The notes under the pieces: generated by a model | The model's database searches: none | Told to the model about the DNA's origin: nothing | What the model saw: the letters and a program-made list of their open reading frames with translations, nothing else | Shown here: in pieces, positions 15,218 to 24,319 of the stretch | How positions within the stretch are numbered: the first letter of the stretch is position 1 | How the letters are laid out: each line of letters starts with the position of its first letter | Source: Pseudobacteroides sp. | GTDB taxonomy: Bacteria; Bacillota; Clostridia; Acetivibrionales; DSM-2933 | Reading direction: 5' to 3' | Assembly (NCBI RefSeq): GCF_036567765.1 | Contig: NZ_DATCTU010000113.1 | Span: forward strand, 1-33,702 | DNA: 33,702 nucleotides | Program-made: the position numbers and the translations under genes

Positions 15218-16753
15218 TTATTTTACAATCAACGAACTTCCTGTCATCTCTTTTGGCTTTTCAACTCCCATTATATCGAGCATTGTAGGCGTCAGGTCCG
15301 AAAGTCTTCCCGACTTTAGCTTCGCTTCTCCTAAACCAATACCAATTAAAGGAACTTCATTTGTAGTGTGTGCAGTAAACGGTCCGCCTGTAACATAATC
15401 AATCATTTGCTCTGAATTACCATGATCTGCTGTTATGAGAGCTACTCCTCCCTGAGCCTGTATAGCATCCACTACCTTGCCGACACATGCATCAACCGCT
15501 TCAACTGCAGCCTTTGCCGCCTCCATTACGCCTGTATGACCAACCATATCAGGGTTCGCGAAATTTAATATTATTACGTCATACTCTTTTGAATTAATTC
15601 TCTTAACGGCCTCGTCAGCCACCTCATAAGCACTCATTTCAGGCTTCAGATCATAAGTTGCAACCTTTGGTGATGGAATAAGAGCCCTGTCTTCACCTGG
15701 ATAAACCATCTCAACACCGCCGTTAAAGAAAAATGTAACATGAGCATACTTCTCTGTTTCCGCAATTCTAAGCTGCTTGTGTCCAAGCTTGCTTATGTAT
15801 TCTCCAAATGTGTTTGTAAGTGATTCAGGCTTAAATGCTACAATCGCATTTTCTATTGTTTTGTCATACTGTGTCATGCAGACAAAGAACACAGGGAAAT
15901 ATCCTCTTTCTCTTTCAAATCCTTTAAAATCAACATCAGTGAATGTTCTTGTGATTTCTCTTGCTCTGTCCGGTCTGAAGTTAAAGAATATGACGGAGTC
16001 GTTCTTATCTATGAGTGCAACAGGTTTGCCGCCTTCTATAATAGCAGTAGGCTTTACAAATTCATCAAATTCGCCCTTATCATAGGAGTTCTGAACAGCC
16101 TCACCTGCACTTGCCGCAGTAAGCCCTTTTCCAGATGCCATTACATCATATGCCATCTGCACCCTATCCCATCTGTTATCTCTATCCATGGAGTAGTAAC
16201 GCCCCATAACAGATGCAATCTTACCAGTACCGATTTCTTTTAACTTTGCTTCCAGCTCTTCAACAAAAGCCTTTGAGCTATCCGGAGGGACATCTCTACC
16301 GTCAAAGAAACAGTGTATATAAACGTCCTTCAGGCCCTGTCTTTTCGCCAGTTCAATCAATGCATAAAGGTGAGTATTATGGCTGTGTACGCCTCCGTCA
16401 GATAACAACCCAAACAGATGAAGCTTGGTATTATTCTTTTTACAGTTTTCTATTGCATCAAGAAATTCCTTTTTATCAAAAAAGTCACCATCTTCTATGG
16501 ATTTTGTGATTCTGGTAAGCTCTTGATATACAATTCTTCCTGCACCTATATTTGTATGCCCTACCTCGGAATTTCCCATTTGGCCTGTAGGAAGGCCAAC
16601 ATCCATCCCGCTACACTTTATTGTGGTATTGGTATAATCTTTTAAGTATCTGTCAATATTGGGTGTATGTGCAGCTTTTATGGCATTTCCGTCTTCCTTT
16701 GGATTTATGCCGAAGCCGTCCAATATTATTAATGCAACCAATTTATCCTTCAT
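15218..16753 (-). CDS. gpmI: 2,3-bisphosphoglycerate-independent phosphoglycerate mutase
   Basis: The product has 511 residues from the ATG at 16753, after GGAGTGTTTTATA; the ATG at 16768 has no such site. It is a Mn-dependent alkaline-phosphatase-fold mutase, interconverting 3- and 2-phosphoglycerate. D12 in LDGFG and the phosphorylated serine S62 in GNSEVGHTNIGAGR are visible. The metal-site blocks DGGVHSH, FFDGRDVPP, NPDMVGHTG and TADHGNSE are intact. It follows tpiA but is separated from it by a terminator-like hairpin. Confidence 0.97.
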   Translation of the reverse strand: MKDKLVALIILDGFGINPKEDGNAIKAAHTPNIDRYLKDYTNTTIKCSGMDVGLPTGQMGNSEVGHTNIGAGRIVYQELTRITKSIEDGDFFDKKEFLDAIENCKKNNTKLHLFGLLSDGGVHSHNTHLYALIELAKRQGLKDVYIHCFFDGRDVPPDSSKAFVEELEAKLKEIGTGKIASVMGRYYSMDRDNRWDRVQMAYDVMASGKGLTAASAGEAVQNSYDKGEFDEFVKPTAIIEGGKPVALIDKNDSVIFFNFRPDRAREITRTFTDVDFKGFERERGYFPVFFVCMTQYDKTIENAIVAFKPESLTNTFGEYISKLGHKQLRIAETEKYAHVTFFFNGGVEMVYPGEDRALIPSPKVATYDLKPEMSAYEVADEAVKRINSKEYDVIILNFANPDMVGHTGVMEAAKAAVEAVDACVGKVVDAIQAQGGVALITADHGNSEQMIDYVTGGPFTAHTTNEVPLIGIGLGEAKLKSGRLSDLTPTMLDIMGVEKPKEMTGSSLIVK

Positions 16754-16798
16754 TATAAAACACTCCATTCATATTTCTGGTGCAGTATTACACCACAA

Positions 16799-16810
16799 TT
16801 TCCTAGACAT
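16799..16810. repeat. terminator-associated 12-mer, copy 3
   Basis: TTTCCTAGACAT, just beyond the T-tract of the tpiA terminator on the minus strand. Confidence 0.7.
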
Positions 16811-16811
16811 T

Positions 16812-16856
16812 AACAAAAACAACCCCTTCTATATTAAAAGAAGAAGGTTGTTTTAT
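16812..16856 (-). terminator. terminator between tpiA and gpmI
   Basis: AAAACAACC (16816-16824) pairs with GGTTGTTTT (16846-16854), with extra TTCT/AGAA pairs inside. GTTTTTGTT follows on the minus strand. Confidence 0.78.
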
Positions 16857-16867
16857 TTCCATATAAA

Positions 16868-17623
16868 TTAACCGTTGTACTTAACGATCTTTTCGAAATC
16901 ATCAAGCTTAAGGCTTGCTCCACCTACAAGACCACCGTCAATGTTGGGCATGTTGAACAGATCATGTGCACTTGCAGCAGTGACACTTCCGCCGTAAAGA
17001 ATTCTTGTAGCTTCTGCAACTTCACTGCCATATAATTCTTTAACACATTCTCTTATTATTGCACAAACCTCTTCAGCCTGCTCATTGGTTGCAGTCTTAC
17101 CTGTCCCTATAGCCCAGATAGGTTCATAAGCTATAACAGTCTTTTTAGCCTGTTCTGCTGTCAATCCTAAAAGTGCAATTTTAACCTGGAATCTAACGAG
17201 GTCAGCTGTAACTCCCTGCTCTCTCTGAGCCAAGGATTCTCCGCAGCATACTATTGGGGTCAAACCATATTTGAATGCTGAATGAACTTTTTTATTAACA
17301 GTTTCATCAGTTTCTGCAAAGTATTGTCTTCTTTCGGAGTGACCGATTATAACATACTCAATGCCCATTTCTGCAAGCATTTGACCTGATACTTCACCTG
17401 TAAATGCACCCTTTTCTTCCCAGTGCATATTCTGAGCAGCCACTTTTACGTTTGATCCTGCAGCTGCCTTTTTAACATCTGATAATGCTACAAATGGAAC
17501 CCCTACTACAACTTCGGAATAAGCTCCTTCAACTTTTGTCTTTAATGCACCTACAAATTCTGCAGCTTCATTTGGAGTTTTATTCATCTTCCAGTTTCCT
17601 GCAGCCATTATTACTCTAGCCAT
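16868..17623 (-). CDS. tpiA: triosephosphate isomerase
   Basis: The product has 251 residues, the standard length. It interconverts dihydroxyacetone phosphate and glyceraldehyde 3-phosphate. AAGNWKMNK (Asn and Lys of the active site), IIGHSERR (electrophilic His), AYEPIWAIGTGKTA (catalytic Glu and loop 6) and ILYGGSV are all present. GGAGAGATGAAAA precedes the ATG. Only 13 bases separate it from the pgk stop, so the two are cotranscribed. Terminator 16812-16856 follows. Confidence 0.98.
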   Translation of the reverse strand: MARVIMAAGNWKMNKTPNEAAEFVGALKTKVEGAYSEVVVGVPFVALSDVKKAAAGSNVKVAAQNMHWEEKGAFTGEVSGQMLAEMGIEYVIIGHSERRQYFAETDETVNKKVHSAFKYGLTPIVCCGESLAQREQGVTADLVRFQVKIALLGLTAEQAKKTVIAYEPIWAIGTGKTATNEQAEEVCAIIRECVKELYGSEVAEATRILYGGSVTAASAHDLFNMPNIDGGLVGGASLKLDDFEKIVKYNG

Positions 17624-17636
17624 TTTTCATCTCTCC

Positions 17637-18827
17637 TTATTTATCCAATAATACATCTATTCCAGGCAGTACTTTTCCTTCAAGGAACTCCAGTGAAGCT
17701 CCGCCACCTGTAGAAATATGAGTTATCTTTTCAGCATATCCAAGCTGCTCTACTGCAGCCGCAGAATCTCCTCCACCTACGATGGATATAGCTCCTGACT
17801 CAGCAACAGCTTTAGCAACTTCCTTAGTACCTATTGCAAAGTTGGAGAATTCAAATACTCCCATTGGTCCATTCCATACCACTGTCTTCGCATCTTTTAA
17901 TACATTTGCGAAAAGCTCAATTGATTTTGGCCCAATATCCAGACCCATAAAATCATCAGGTATTTCTGTAGAGCATACAAACTTTGATTCTGTATCGTTG
18001 TTGAATTCTTTTCCTACTTTGTTATCTATAGGAAGCAAAAGCTTAACGCCCTTCTTTTCTGCTTTATCCAAAAGGCTCTTTGCAAGATCCAGCTTGTCGG
18101 CTTCACATATTGATTTACCGACATTGTTACCCTGTGCCTTTATAAATGTATATGCCATACCGCCGCCTATAATGAGTGTATCAACCTTGTCTATCAGGTT
18201 TTCAATAACCGCTATCTTATCTGAAACCTTTGCTCCTCCCAAAATTGCGACAAAAGGTCTTGCAGGGTTTGATAATGCTTTACCCATTATATCGATTTCT
18301 TTCTGAATAAGGTATCCGCAGACAGCAGGCAGATAATCTGCCAATCCTGCAGTTGACGCATGTGCTCTGTGTGCTGTACCAAAAGCGTCATTAACATATA
18401 TTTCTGCCAATGTTGAAAGCTCTTTTGCAAATGCAGGGTCATTCTTTTCTTCTTCCTTATGGAATCTTACATTTTCAAGCATAAGAACTTCACCGTCTTT
18501 CAACGCTGCAGCCTTAGCTTTCGCATCTTCACCGATAACGTCGGAAGCCATAACAACGGGCTTGCCCAAAAGTTCACCCAGCCTTACTGCTGTAGGCCTC
18601 ATGCTGAATTTATCTTCAAAACCGTTCTTTGGCCTCCCAAGGTGTGATACCAAAATGGTTTTTGCACCTTTATCAACAAGATACTTTATAGTAGGAAGTG
18701 CTCCAACTATTCTCTTGTCATCAGTTATATTTTTGTTTGCATCCAATGGAACGTTAAAATCAACTCTGACAATAACCTTTTTACCTTTTACGTCAATATC
18801 TTCAATTGACTTTTTATTATAGCTCAT
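17637..18827 (-). CDS. pgk: phosphoglycerate kinase
   Basis: The product has 396 residues from the ATG at 18827; the ATG at 18836 overlaps the GGAAGGA ribosome-binding site and is less likely. It transfers phosphate from 1,3-bisphosphoglycerate to ADP. VIVRVDFNVPLD, SHLGRPK and MLENVRFH mark the N-terminal domain. The C-terminal domain has ILGGAKVSDKI, WNGPMGVFE and the nucleotide loop GGGDSAAAVEQLG. It is downstream of gap with a hairpin between them and forms a transcript with tpiA. Confidence 0.98.
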   Translation of the reverse strand: MSYNKKSIEDIDVKGKKVIVRVDFNVPLDANKNITDDKRIVGALPTIKYLVDKGAKTILVSHLGRPKNGFEDKFSMRPTAVRLGELLGKPVVMASDVIGEDAKAKAAALKDGEVLMLENVRFHKEEEKNDPAFAKELSTLAEIYVNDAFGTAHRAHASTAGLADYLPAVCGYLIQKEIDIMGKALSNPARPFVAILGGAKVSDKIAVIENLIDKVDTLIIGGGMAYTFIKAQGNNVGKSICEADKLDLAKSLLDKAEKKGVKLLLPIDNKVGKEFNNDTESKFVCSTEIPDDFMGLDIGPKSIELFANVLKDAKTVVWNGPMGVFEFSNFAIGTKEVAKAVAESGAISIVGGGDSAAAVEQLGYAEKITHISTGGGASLEFLEGKVLPGIDVLLDK

Positions 18828-18892
18828 TATATTCATTCCTTCCTATGAAAATAGTCATAAATTAATTGCTTTTAATAAATCAGAAATATCTA

Positions 18893-18941
18893 AAAAGTCC
18901 ACCCCAAAACACTCCCTGCTGGTCGGGTTGAAGGATGGACT
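18893..18941 (-). terminator. terminator after gap
   Basis: On the minus strand AGTCCATCC pairs with GGGTGGACT with one mismatch, followed by TTTTTAG. An inner CCC...GGG hairpin is also possible. It may partially uncouple gap from pgk-tpiA. Confidence 0.65.
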
Positions 18942-19002
18942 ATTAATCAACAATTTATTGACTTATGGATAAAATACTTAAATGATTGTTATCCATTCCT
19001 AA

Positions 19003-20010
19003 TTAAGCATCAACCTTTGACATGTGAATGATGAGGTCTACTACCTTGTTTGAATAACCCCACTCATTATCATACCATGATACGAGCTTAACGAAGTTGC
19101 CGTTTAATGCGATACCTGCTTTTGCATCGAAAATTGAAGTACGTGCATCATGAATGAAGTCTGATGAAACAACTTCATCTTCAGTGTATCCGAGGATACC
19201 CTTTAATTCATTTTCAGAAGCTTTCTTAACAGCAGCCTTTATTTCATCATATGATGCAGCTTTTTCAAGTCTTACTGTGAGGTCAACAACTGAAACGTCA
19301 GCTGTTGGAACTCTGAATGCCATACCTGTGAGCTTTCCGTTTAATTCAGGAATAACCTTACCAACTGCTTTAGCAGCACCTGTGGATGAAGGAATTATGT
19401 TGAAACCTGCACCACGTCCGCCTCTCCAGTCTTTGTTTGAAGGTCCGTCAACAGTCTTCTGTGTAGCTGTTACAGCATGTACAGTAGTCATTAAGCCTTC
19501 AACTATACCGAAGTTATCATTGATAACCTTTGCTAAAGGAGCCAAGCAGTTTGTAGTACATGATGCGTTTGAAACAACGTTCATGTCTTTAGTGTACTTA
19601 TCGTTGTTAACTCCCATAACGAACATTGGAGCATCTGCTGAAGGAGCACTTATAATAACTTTCTTTGCTCCGCCTTTGAAGTGAGCTGAAGCCTTTTCAG
19701 TAGTTGTGAATACGCCTGTTGATTCAACAACATATTCAGCTCCACAGCTTGACCATGCAATCTCTGCAGGATCCTTTGAAGCGAATACAGCTATTTTCTT
19801 TCCGTTTACAACCAATTTGCCATCAGCTTCGGAAATTTCACCTTTGAACTGTCCATGCACTGTATCGTATCTCAACATATATTTCATGTATTCGAGATCG
19901 ATGAATGGGTCGTTAATACCAGTTACTTCTACGTTTGGATTTTCAATCGCAGCTCTGAAAACAAGACGTCCTATACGTCCAAAACCATTAATACCTATTT
20001 TTACAGCCAT
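19003..20010 (-). CDS. gap: glyceraldehyde-3-phosphate dehydrogenase (type I)
   Basis: The product has 335 residues from the ATG at 20010 after GGAGGATGATTTTA; the upstream ATG at 20019 overlaps this site. It is NAD-dependent. KIGINGFGRIGR is the Rossmann start and C151 in NASCTTNCLAP the catalytic cysteine. TAVTATQKTVDGPS and RGAGFNIIPSSTGAAKA are present, and WYDNEWGYS ends the fold. It is the first gene of the glycolytic series gap-pgk-tpiA-gpmI, with a promoter at about 20144-20172. No cggR repressor gene is adjacent. Confidence 0.98.
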   Translation of the reverse strand: MAVKIGINGFGRIGRLVFRAAIENPNVEVTGINDPFIDLEYMKYMLRYDTVHGQFKGEISEADGKLVVNGKKIAVFASKDPAEIAWSSCGAEYVVESTGVFTTTEKASAHFKGGAKKVIISAPSADAPMFVMGVNNDKYTKDMNVVSNASCTTNCLAPLAKVINDNFGIVEGLMTTVHAVTATQKTVDGPSNKDWRGGRGAGFNIIPSSTGAAKAVGKVIPELNGKLTGMAFRVPTADVSVVDLTVRLEKAASYDEIKAAVKKASENELKGILGYTEDEVVSSDFIHDARTSIFDAKAGIALNGNFVKLVSWYDNEWGYSNKVVDLIIHMSKVDA

Positions 20011-20143
20011 TAAAATCATCCTCCTATATGTTATTAGTTAATTTGTTATAATAGTGAAACATATTTCCATCACTATCGTGCAGCTATTATGTAGCTAAAG
20101 CACTAATCCCCACTTTATGGCTTTTTTATTTTTTGCCAATGTT

Positions 20144-20172
20144 ATTCTATATTATTTTATTTCATTTTTCAA
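20144..20172 (-). promoter_or_regulatory. putative promoter of gap
   Basis: On the minus strand, TTGAAA (20172-20167) and TAGAAT (20149-20144) are 17 bases apart, about 130 bases upstream of the gap start, leaving a long untranslated leader. Confidence 0.55.
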
Positions 20173-20368
20173 TAGAAATTGGGCAATTTTATTAAATTTT
20201 TAACAATCTTTTTCCACACAATCATGGGAAAAATAAATTATTAAAAATTTGTTATCCTTCCGATAATAATTTTGAAGGATATTTAGCTATTAAAGTAGAA
20301 TAACAATATAATACCCAAATTCCAACATACTAATACTTATATTGCTAGTTTTGAATCTTTATCAAGCT

Positions 20369-20413
20369 TTGCTGCCTGACAGTATTATGATATACTTAAC
20401 ATTATGGTATACT
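20369..20413 (+). promoter_or_regulatory. putative tandem promoters of the PilZ gene
   Basis: TTGCTG (20369) and TATACT (20391) are 16 bases apart. A second TATACT (20408), preceded by TGG as an extended -10, lies 17 bases on. The two -10s sit in a direct repeat, TGATATACTTAACA and TGGTATACTAAACA. Confidence 0.45.
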
Positions 20414-20460
20414 AAACACTGTAAATTAAAATAGATTTCTATTCATACGGAGGGATATTG

Positions 20461-21078
20461 ATGAATATAAAAGCCGGTGAAATTGTATCGATACGCCACT
20501 GTTCCGGTACAAAGTTATATAAAAGCATTGTACTCGAAACTCTTGACGATACACTATCTGTAAAACTATTCGATGAAGTCGCACTTCTTAACTGTTCTCC
20601 CGGCGATCCAGTGGTTTTGGGGTGCGAGTTTAACAATGAGGTTTACATGGGTAGCTGTAATCTTTTAGATATCGATAAGGACAATAATAAACTTTCTTTA
20701 AAGATAGACAACTATGAGACTATCACAAATAAGAGGCTTTATGAACGATTTCCCGTTTCATTTTATGCCGACGTAAGAATAGGGGAATCTCAGAAAAAAA
20801 ACCTGGTCCTTGTTAAAAACATAAGTATAAACGGCCTTATGATCAACACCAAACATGATTTCCCGGTATACCAGGAATTAAAATTCGAGCTTCACCTCGA
20901 TATCAAACTTCACCTTAAGGCAACTGTTATAAGAAAATCCAAAGACACCAACAATTTTGAGTATGGCCTTAAGATTATCTATACAGATGTAAATACTCCA
21001 AAGCTTTTAAAGAAGCTTATTCTTATTTTAAAGCAGGAACAAGAGGATTTTATAAAGAAATTGAAGGAACCGAATTAA
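20461..21078 (+). CDS. PilZ domain c-di-GMP-binding protein (YcgR-like)
   Basis: The product has 205 residues from the ATG at 20461, six bases after GGAGGG; the TTG just before it is unlikely. Residues 1-88 resemble the YcgR-type N-terminal beta domain. Residues 90-200 form a PilZ domain with the RxxxR motif (R92, R96 in KRLYERFP) and NxSxxG (N120-G125 in NISING), the c-di-GMP-binding residues. A Lys-rich helix ends the protein. Its target (flagellar brake or otherwise) cannot be told, since no motility gene is adjacent. It makes a second c-di-GMP-responsive unit in this window, besides the riboswitches at 1584-2030. Confidence 0.88.
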   Translation: MNIKAGEIVSIRHCSGTKLYKSIVLETLDDTLSVKLFDEVALLNCSPGDPVVLGCEFNNEVYMGSCNLLDIDKDNNKLSLKIDNYETITNKRLYERFPVSFYADVRIGESQKKNLVLVKNISINGLMINTKHDFPVYQELKFELHLDIKLHLKATVIRKSKDTNNFEYGLKIIYTDVNTPKLLKKLILILKQEQEDFIKKLKEPN

Positions 21079-21092
21079 GAAAATGCTTATAT

Positions 21093-21134
21093 AAAAAAAC
21101 TACCTCCGTCCAAAGGATTGGAGGTAGTTTTTTA
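21093..21134. terminator. bidirectional terminator between PilZ gene and tag
   Basis: AAAAAACTACCTCC (21094-21107) pairs with GGAGGTAGTTTTTT (21120-21133), with A- and T-tracts making it usable from both sides. Confidence 0.9.
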
Positions 21135-21179
21135 TGCATGAAAACACTACAATTTATCAATTTTTCTTTACAAAATCAG

Positions 21180-21749
21180 TTACTCTTTATGAAACAAAAA
21201 GCAGTCTGCTGTGTGGTCATTGACCATACCTATTGCCTGCATAAAAGCATATATAATGGTAGAACCTACAAACTTAAAACCAAGCTTTTTCATATCTTTG
21301 CTTATTTTATCGGAAAGCTCTGTTGTGGCAGGAATGTCAGCTAACTGCTTCCATGAATTTACAATCTGTTCACCATCCACATATCCCCATATAAAAGAAT
21401 TAAAGCTTCCGTATGTGCTTTGTATCTTTTTAAAGCAAATTGCATTTTGTTTAACCGATTCTATTTTTAATTTATTTCTGATAATATCTTTATTTTGCAT
21501 AAGAGCTTCAAATTTTTTATCATCATATTCAATGATCTTATCCATATCAAAATTGTCAAACGCTTTTCTGAATGCTTCCCTCTTTTTGAGAACAGTCAGC
21601 CAGCTAAGACCTGCCTGCATCCCCTCTAGAATAAGAAATTCAAAAAGCTTATTATCATCATGAACCGGCCTACCCCACTCAAAATCGTGATATTTTTGAT
21701 ATATTTCATCGTCAGTAACCCATGCACACCGAATTTTATTCCTTTTCAT
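21180..21749 (-). CDS. tag: DNA-3-methyladenine glycosylase I
   Basis: The product has 189 residues. It excises 3-methyladenine from alkylated DNA. The zinc-binding set of the Tag family is readable: C8 (RCAW), H21 (KYHDFEWG), H179 and C183 (NDHTADC), with the same spacings as in E. coli Tag. FEFLILEGMQAGLSW and LGFKFVGSTIIYAFMQAIG are typical of the helix-hairpin-helix fold. GGAGGAAGTAGAAC precedes the ATG. It is a single gene between terminators at 21093 and 21820. Confidence 0.95.
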   Translation of the reverse strand: MKRNKIRCAWVTDDEIYQKYHDFEWGRPVHDDNKLFEFLILEGMQAGLSWLTVLKKREAFRKAFDNFDMDKIIEYDDKKFEALMQNKDIIRNKLKIESVKQNAICFKKIQSTYGSFNSFIWGYVDGEQIVNSWKQLADIPATTELSDKISKDMKKLGFKFVGSTIIYAFMQAIGMVNDHTADCFLFHKE

Positions 21750-21819
21750 GTTCTACTTCCTCCGTTATTGACAAAATTTTTTTAAGGAGCATTATTATAA
21801 GAATTTTACTGCAAACACA

Positions 21820-21860
21820 AATAAGCCTGCCGATTTTTTTCGGTGGGCTTATTTTTTTCT
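21820..21860. terminator. terminator after ribH
   Basis: AATAAGCCTGCCGA (21820-21833) pairs with TCGGTGGGCTTATT (21840-21853), two of the 14 pairs being G-U. A run of T follows on the plus strand; the minus strand has TTATTTGTGTTTG. Confidence 0.75.
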
Positions 21861-21958
21861 TTCTGTCAGAGAAACAGAATTTTAATTGTTCTATAGCAAT
21901 GCTATCTCATATCCTAAACTTACAAACTTGCAACAGCCCTCCTACAACAATACTCCTA

Positions 21959-22426
21959 TTATATAATCTTCATCAAGTTAGCCATTTCAATAGCTGTTAC
22001 AGCTGCGTCATAGCCTTTATTTCCCGCCTTTGTTCCTGCTCTTTCAATGGCCTGCTCTATTGTATCCGTCGTAAGTACTCCGAAAATTACAGGAATGCCG
22101 GTATCTAATGAAACTTTGGCTATTCCTTTTGACACTTCATTAGAAACATAGTCAAAATGAGGAGTTGAGCCTCTAATTACTGCCCCCAGGCAAATAACAG
22201 CATCAAACCTCTTGGAATTTGCCAGTTTCTGTGCTGCCAGAGGTATCTCAAAAGCACCCGGAACCCATGTCAGCTCTATGTTTTCCTCTGTTCCGCCATG
22301 CCTTACAATGCCGTCAATACATCCGCCAACAAGCTTACTGCCTATAAAATCGTTAAACCTTCCTATTACAACACCGAATCTAAGATCCTTAGCTATAAGA
22401 TTTCCTGCATTAGTTTTTATTGCCAT
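21959..22426 (-). CDS. ribH: 6,7-dimethyl-8-ribityllumazine synthase
   Basis: The product has 155 residues. It condenses 5-amino-6-ribitylaminouracil with 3,4-dihydroxybutanone phosphate. GRFNDFI, WVPGAFEIPLAAQKLA, LGAVIRGSTPHFDYV and FGVLTTDTIEQAIERAGTKAGNKG are family blocks and include the active-site His in the HFDYV segment. The ATG abuts the ribBA stop codon, with GGGAGG inside the end of ribBA, so the two are translationally coupled. It is the last gene of the rib operon. Confidence 0.97.
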   Translation of the reverse strand: MAIKTNAGNLIAKDLRFGVVIGRFNDFIGSKLVGGCIDGIVRHGGTEENIELTWVPGAFEIPLAAQKLANSKRFDAVICLGAVIRGSTPHFDYVSNEVSKGIAKVSLDTGIPVIFGVLTTDTIEQAIERAGTKAGNKGYDAAVTAIEMANLMKII

Positions 22427-23638
22427 TTACTGTTCCTCCCTATAATCATCTAATAAATGCCCCATTTTTTCTTTTTTTGTTTTAAGATAGAAGCTGTTTA
22501 CTTCATTTTCCTGTATCTGCAGCGGTACTCTTTCAATAACTTCCAGACCATATCCTTTAAGGCCTACAAGCTTTTTGGGATTGTTGGTAAGAAGCTTGAT
22601 TTTTTTGACACCAAGATCACAAAGTATCTGTGCACCTATTCCATAGTCCCTCAAATCAGGTGCAAATCCCAGTAAAACATTGGCTTCTACTGTATCCTTG
22701 CCCTTATCCTGAAGCTCATATGCCCTTATCTTATTAACAAGACCTATACCCCTGCCTTCCTGCCGCATATATAAAACTATTCCCCTGCCTTCATCGGATA
22801 TCCTTTTTAATGCAGCCTTTAACTGTTCACCGCAGTCACACCTTAGTGAATGAAACGCATCTCCCGTAAGACATTCCGAATGAACCCTTACCAAAACAGG
22901 CTCACTTGAAGATATATCTCCCTTAACAAGAGCAACATGATGTTCTTTGCTTATTGAATTTTCAAAAGCTACTATCTTAAACTCACCGAAGGCGGTAGGC
23001 ATTTTAGCCTCAGCAGCCTTTCTTATAAGCTTTTCAGTATTTCTCCTGTACTCTATAAGCTGTGCTATTGTAATTATTTTAAGATCATGCTGCTTCACAT
23101 ATTCCATAAGCTGAGGAACCCTTGCCATTGTACCGTCATCATTCATTATCTCGCAGATAAGTCCTGCTGGGTATAGTCCTGCCAACCTTGCGAGATCAAC
23201 AGATGCCTCGGTGTGTCCTGCACGCTTTAATACTCCTCCATTTTTTGCAACCAAAGGAAATACATGCCCAGGTCTTACAAAATCCTCTCTTTTAGCCTCT
23301 GAATTTGTGAGCTCCTTTATGGTTTTAGCCCTCTCAAACGCCGAAATACCGGTAGTTGATGTGATGTGGTCAACTGTGACAGTGAAGGCCGTCCTCATAT
23401 TTTCGTTGTTGTTATCAACCATCATATGCAAATCCAGTTCATTTGCACGGCACTCGTCTAGCGGAACACAAATCATACCCCTGCCATATGTAGCCATAAA
23501 GGTTATGCTTTGAGGCGTGACCATTTGTGCTGCCATGACAATATCTCCTTCATTCTCTCTGTCTTCGTCATCAACAACAACTATCATATTACCTTTTTTT
23601 ATTTCCTCTATAGCTTCCTCAATTGTATTGAATTTCAT
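22427..23638 (-). CDS. ribBA: bifunctional DHBP synthase / GTP cyclohydrolase II
   Basis: The product has 403 residues in two domains. Residues 1-200 are 3,4-dihydroxy-2-butanone-4-phosphate synthase: DDEDRENEGDIV, GRGMICVPL and RAGHTEASVDLARLAG. Residues 205-400 are GTP cyclohydrolase II: VRVHSECLTGDAFHSLRCDCG, whose cysteines bind zinc, and RQEGRGIGL. It supplies both branches of riboflavin synthesis. GGAGGATGTAAA precedes the ATG. It sits between ribE and ribH. Confidence 0.97.
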   Translation of the reverse strand: MKFNTIEEAIEEIKKGNMIVVVDDEDRENEGDIVMAAQMVTPQSITFMATYGRGMICVPLDECRANELDLHMMVDNNNENMRTAFTVTVDHITSTTGISAFERAKTIKELTNSEAKREDFVRPGHVFPLVAKNGGVLKRAGHTEASVDLARLAGLYPAGLICEIMNDDGTMARVPQLMEYVKQHDLKIITIAQLIEYRRNTEKLIRKAAEAKMPTAFGEFKIVAFENSISKEHHVALVKGDISSSEPVLVRVHSECLTGDAFHSLRCDCGEQLKAALKRISDEGRGIVLYMRQEGRGIGLVNKIRAYELQDKGKDTVEANVLLGFAPDLRDYGIGAQILCDLGVKKIKLLTNNPKKLVGLKGYGLEVIERVPLQIQENEVNSFYLKTKKEKMGHLLDDYREEQ

Positions 23639-23665
23639 TTTACATCCTCCTCTATGACACTAAAA

Positions 23666-24319
23666 TCACAAAAAGCCGTTGTCCCTCAAAAAGTCCATGG
23701 TCAAATTGCTTTTACTCTCTGTTTTTTCACCATTGAACAAAGTCAGTTTTTCGATATACTTTGCAACCTGATCAACCTCAATATTTACAATATCTCCAGT
23801 CTTTTTATCTCCTAAAACAGTCATGTGCCGTGTATGGGGTATCAAGGATACCTTGAATAAGCTCTCATCTATATAAGCCACAGTAAGGCTTGTTCCATCA
23901 ATTGCAACGGACCCTTTATGTATTATATATTTCAATATATACCCATCAGTCCTTATTGAGTACCAAACCGAATTATCCTCTTCTTCCATTTGAGTTATGG
24001 TTCCTATGCCATCTATATGACCGCTGACAATATGCCCTCCCAGCCTATCTGAGAGTCTTAATGCCCTTTCCAGGTTTACCTTCGATCCTATACCCATATC
24101 TCTTAAACTTGTTCTCCTAAGGGTCTCAGGCATCACATCGGCAGCAAAATACCCGTTTCCCATATTGGTAACCGTAAGGCAGACTCCATTAACTGCTATA
24201 CTGTCGCCAATCTTTGATCCCTCAAGAACATTGCTGCAACTAATCATTAGCTTAATAGATCTGCTGCCGTATGATATGTTTTTTACCTTTCCCAATTCCT
24301 CAACAATCCCGGTAAACAT
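23666..24319 (-). CDS. ribE: riboflavin synthase alpha subunit
   Basis: The product has 217 residues, two lumazine-binding beta-barrel repeats. The first begins MFTGIVEELG and includes VNGVCLTV, the second GHIVSGHIDGIG and DGTSLTVA. It dismutates two 6,7-dimethyl-8-ribityllumazine molecules to riboflavin. Its start overlaps the ribD stop by 20 bases, which suggests coupled translation. Confidence 0.97.
   Translation of the reverse strand: MFTGIVEELGKVKNISYGSRSIKLMISCSNVLEGSKIGDSIAVNGVCLTVTNMGNGYFAADVMPETLRRTSLRDMGIGSKVNLERALRLSDRLGGHIVSGHIDGIGTITQMEEEDNSVWYSIRTDGYILKYIIHKGSVAIDGTSLTVAYIDESLFKVSLIPHTRHMTVLGDKKTGDIVNIEVDQVAKYIEKLTLFNGEKTESKSNLTMDFLRDNGFL

Larger units (their letters stand above)
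20011..20460. other. divergent intergenic region gap / PilZ gene
   Basis: The region holds the gap promoter and leader (20011-20172) on the minus strand and the PilZ promoter region (20369-20413) on the plus strand. The A/T-rich middle shows no gene. Confidence 0.6.

Noticed and set aside
17782..18306. Long plus-strand ORFs opposite pgk, gap, ribD and rnr
   Set aside because: They are antisense to conserved genes, lack ribosome-binding sites and have no recognisable domains.
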